This document shows positions 5,328 to 6,571 of a stretch of 6,571 nt of DNA, one piece after another; position 1 is the first letter of the stretch; the number at the start of each line of letters is the position of its first letter. Origin of the DNA: Planctomycetaceae bacterium (lineage in GTDB: Bacteria > Planctomycetota > Planctomycetia > Pirellulales > Thermoguttaceae); assembly GCA_009783865.1 (NCBI GenBank), contig WRCR01000234.1:1-6571 (forward strand). The letters are read 5' to 3'. Made by a program: the position numbers and the translations under genes. Below the pieces are notes generated by a model. The model was given only the letters and a program-made list of their open reading frames with translations. It did no database searches and was not told the DNA's origin.

Positions 5328-6498
5328 GGTATCCGTGCCTGATAATTTCGTTTTCGATTAAGTCCGTCCGCAGATTGACCGCACTGTTTGTCGATAAGAA
5401 CGCAACTTTTTCCCAATCGATTTCCGTGTAAAACAGATTCGTCAATGTTTCTTTTTCTTTGTAAAACACAACGCCGTATCCTCTGCGGTGAGGTAATTCC
5501 TCAAAACTATGATACGCTTTCATTCCCGAAAAGCAAGTTGACGGCAGATATACATCGCACTTGTCCAGCATTTTCTTATTGCGGGTGCTTGCCGGTGTTC
5601 CGCCGTCGGACAAGGAATATACCCGCGCAATCGTCCGGCAGGTTTTCTTCGGTTCTATCGTAATTTTGTCAAGGTTCACTTTCGTCCATACTTGAAAAAT
5701 CGTTGCGACATCGACCGGTCTGCCGTCGGGATATTGAAAGGAGCGCAGCGGAAGTTTTTCGCTGTGAGCGAGTTGATAGCCGGCAACCCGTTTCATCGGT
5801 ACGCCTTTGCCGGTGCTGTCGAAAAGAGACGGCAGGATAAACGCAACGACATCGGCAAACGCAAACGAATGATTGATAAACCGGAGCGCAAGATTACCGC
5901 GAAGTCCAAACGGCGGATTGCCGATGACGATATTTTTCACAGTCGGCGGCGTGTAATCAAGGTAATTGTTCTTGACTAGTTCGTCCGCTTTTTTACCGGT
6001 CGGGTCAATATCAATTCCAATGCGCCGGTTCTGCGGAAGCAGGTTGTAAAAATTACAGCAGCCCGCTGCGGGTTCAATGAACGTGTATTCCTGCGGATTG
6101 ATGTCCAGTTGCTTCAACACTTCAAGCATTTTTTTATAACAATACTTGGAGACCTCATCGGTTGTATAGAATTGGTCTTTCGTGCGGAAGGTATCTCGCG
6201 GCGGATACTTATCGCAGAGCAGATGATTTATATCGTTGTAATAATTGTCCGGCACTCTTTTTTGCGTCATCCACCGCCGGAAAGTTCCGATGTGCAGCGA
6301 CAGTTTTTCCAAAACGACTTTAGCGGGAACGGTTCGCAAAAGTTCCTGCAATAAATCGAAGGTCGATATATTTGTGGTTTGCGTAGGATTACTGTATTTC
6401 TGAAATACGCCTACGCTAATAGATTTTCTTAAATTTTTTCGTTTTCGCAAATTTTTCTCTTGCAAATTTCTGAAAAACAAGGACAACATATGTGTCAT
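5314..6498 (-). CDS. N6-adenine DNA methyltransferase (NPPF type) with N-terminal HTH-like region
   Basis: A 394-residue protein from the first ATG after an in-frame stop. It transfers methyl from S-adenosylmethionine to adenine N6 in DNA. Motifs in order are motif X-like KDQFYTTDEVSKYC (108-120), motif I FIEPAAGCCNFY (140-151), motif II GIDIDP (161-166), catalytic motif IV NPPFG (194-198) and AFILPSLFDS (219-228). This order fits the gamma-type adenine enzymes. In motif I the second glycine of the usual GxG is Cys148. Residues about 53-92 (VLEKLSLHIGTFRRWMTQKRVP at the core) look like a helix-turn-helix. The first 43 or so residues are Lys/Arg/Asn-rich, lie in AT-rich DNA and may not be translated. 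No Shine-Dalgarno precedes 6498 and no later ATG is suitable, so the start is uncertain; TTG codons are alternatives. The C-terminal 170 residues are probably the target-recognition part. No restriction endonuclease is seen, so it is solitary here or its partner is off the right edge. Confidence 0.85.
   Translation of the reverse strand: MTHMLSLFFRNLQEKNLRKRKNLRKSISVGVFQKYSNPTQTTNISTFDLLQELLRTVPAKVVLEKLSLHIGTFRRWMTQKRVPDNYYNDINHLLCDKYPPRDTFRTKDQFYTTDEVSKYCYKKMLEVLKQLDINPQEYTFIEPAAGCCNFYNLLPQNRRIGIDIDPTGKKADELVKNNYLDYTPPTVKNIVIGNPPFGLRGNLALRFINHSFAFADVVAFILPSLFDSTGKGVPMKRVAGYQLAHSEKLPLRSFQYPDGRPVDVATIFQVWTKVNLDKITIEPKKTCRTIARVYSLSDGGTPASTRNKKMLDKCDVYLPSTCFSGMKAYHSFEELPHRRGYGVVFYKEKETLTNLFYTEIDWEKVAFLSTNSAVNLRTDLIENEIIRHGYHDET
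6381..6416. repeat. Nested inverted repeat at the 5' end of the methyltransferase gene
   Basis: GCGTAGG (6381-6387) is matched by CCTACGC (6410-6416). Inside it, GTATTT (6394-6399) is matched by AAATAC (6403-6408) across the 3-nt loop CTG. In RNA this forms a two-part stem with an asymmetric internal loop; in DNA it could be an operator. It lies within codons 28-40 of the longest methyltransferase reading frame, just before the HTH-like region, or in the leader if translation starts later. Confidence 0.6.
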
Positions 6499-6571
6499 AC
6501 TATCATGATTTTATCTGTTTTTCAATTTTCAAAAGCAGAACCGCCCGCTAAACTGGTACCGGCTAACTAAC

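Noticed and set aside
6505..6530. A promoter for the methyltransferase (TAAAAT with upstream TTGAAA)
   Set aside because: The spacing between the elements is about 13 bp, too short, and the region is simply AT-rich, so no site can be fixed.
5314..6571. A full restriction-modification or BREX/DISARM-like defence system
   Set aside because: Only the methyltransferase is present. No nuclease, helicase or other defence gene is seen on either strand before the right edge.

Overview
The window is about 6.6 kb of ordinary-looking bacterial chromosome of mid GC content. It holds six protein genes, one tRNA and one palindromic intergenic repeat. The organism is most likely a planctomycete or a relative in the PVC group. 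This is inferred from three things: the first gene belongs to a TIM-barrel family I associate mainly with Planctomycetes; the SGLT-type sodium symporter is typical of those genomes; and a GspJ-like pseudopilin sits outside a classical type II secretion cluster, with poor Shine-Dalgarno sequences in front of most genes. No marker gene fixes the taxonomy.

Layout: bases 3-890 (+) hold the C-terminal part of a TIM-barrel, aldo/keto-reductase-like protein that begins upstream of the window. Bases 942-1022 hold a paired-hairpin repeat of the GTCATTCCCGCGAAGGCGGG type. Bases 1083-1868 (+) hold an unrecognised beta-rich protein whose possible N-terminal extension would be encoded by the repeat. Bases 1931-2003 (+) hold tRNA-Thr(CGT), with a plausible promoter just upstream.

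Everything after the tRNA is on the minus strand. Reading in the direction of transcription, from the right edge leftwards: an N6-adenine DNA methyltransferase of the NPPF type (6498-5314); a GspJ-like minor pseudopilin overlapping it by 14 bp (5327-4395); a good promoter (TTGCAA-17-TATAAT) in the next gap; a 74-residue antitoxin-like small protein (4297-4073); and an SGLT-type sodium/sugar symporter (4042-2054) that converges on the tRNA.

How they work together: the methyltransferase and pseudopilin are probably co-transcribed, though they have no obvious functional link. The small protein and symporter form a second probable unit from the internal promoter. I see no complete defence system, CRISPR array or transposase. 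The oddest items are the roughly 105-residue hydrophilic insertion in an external loop of the symporter, the methyltransferase with an altered SAM motif, a putative N-terminal helix-turn-helix and an inverted repeat near its start, and the covarying hairpins of the repeat.
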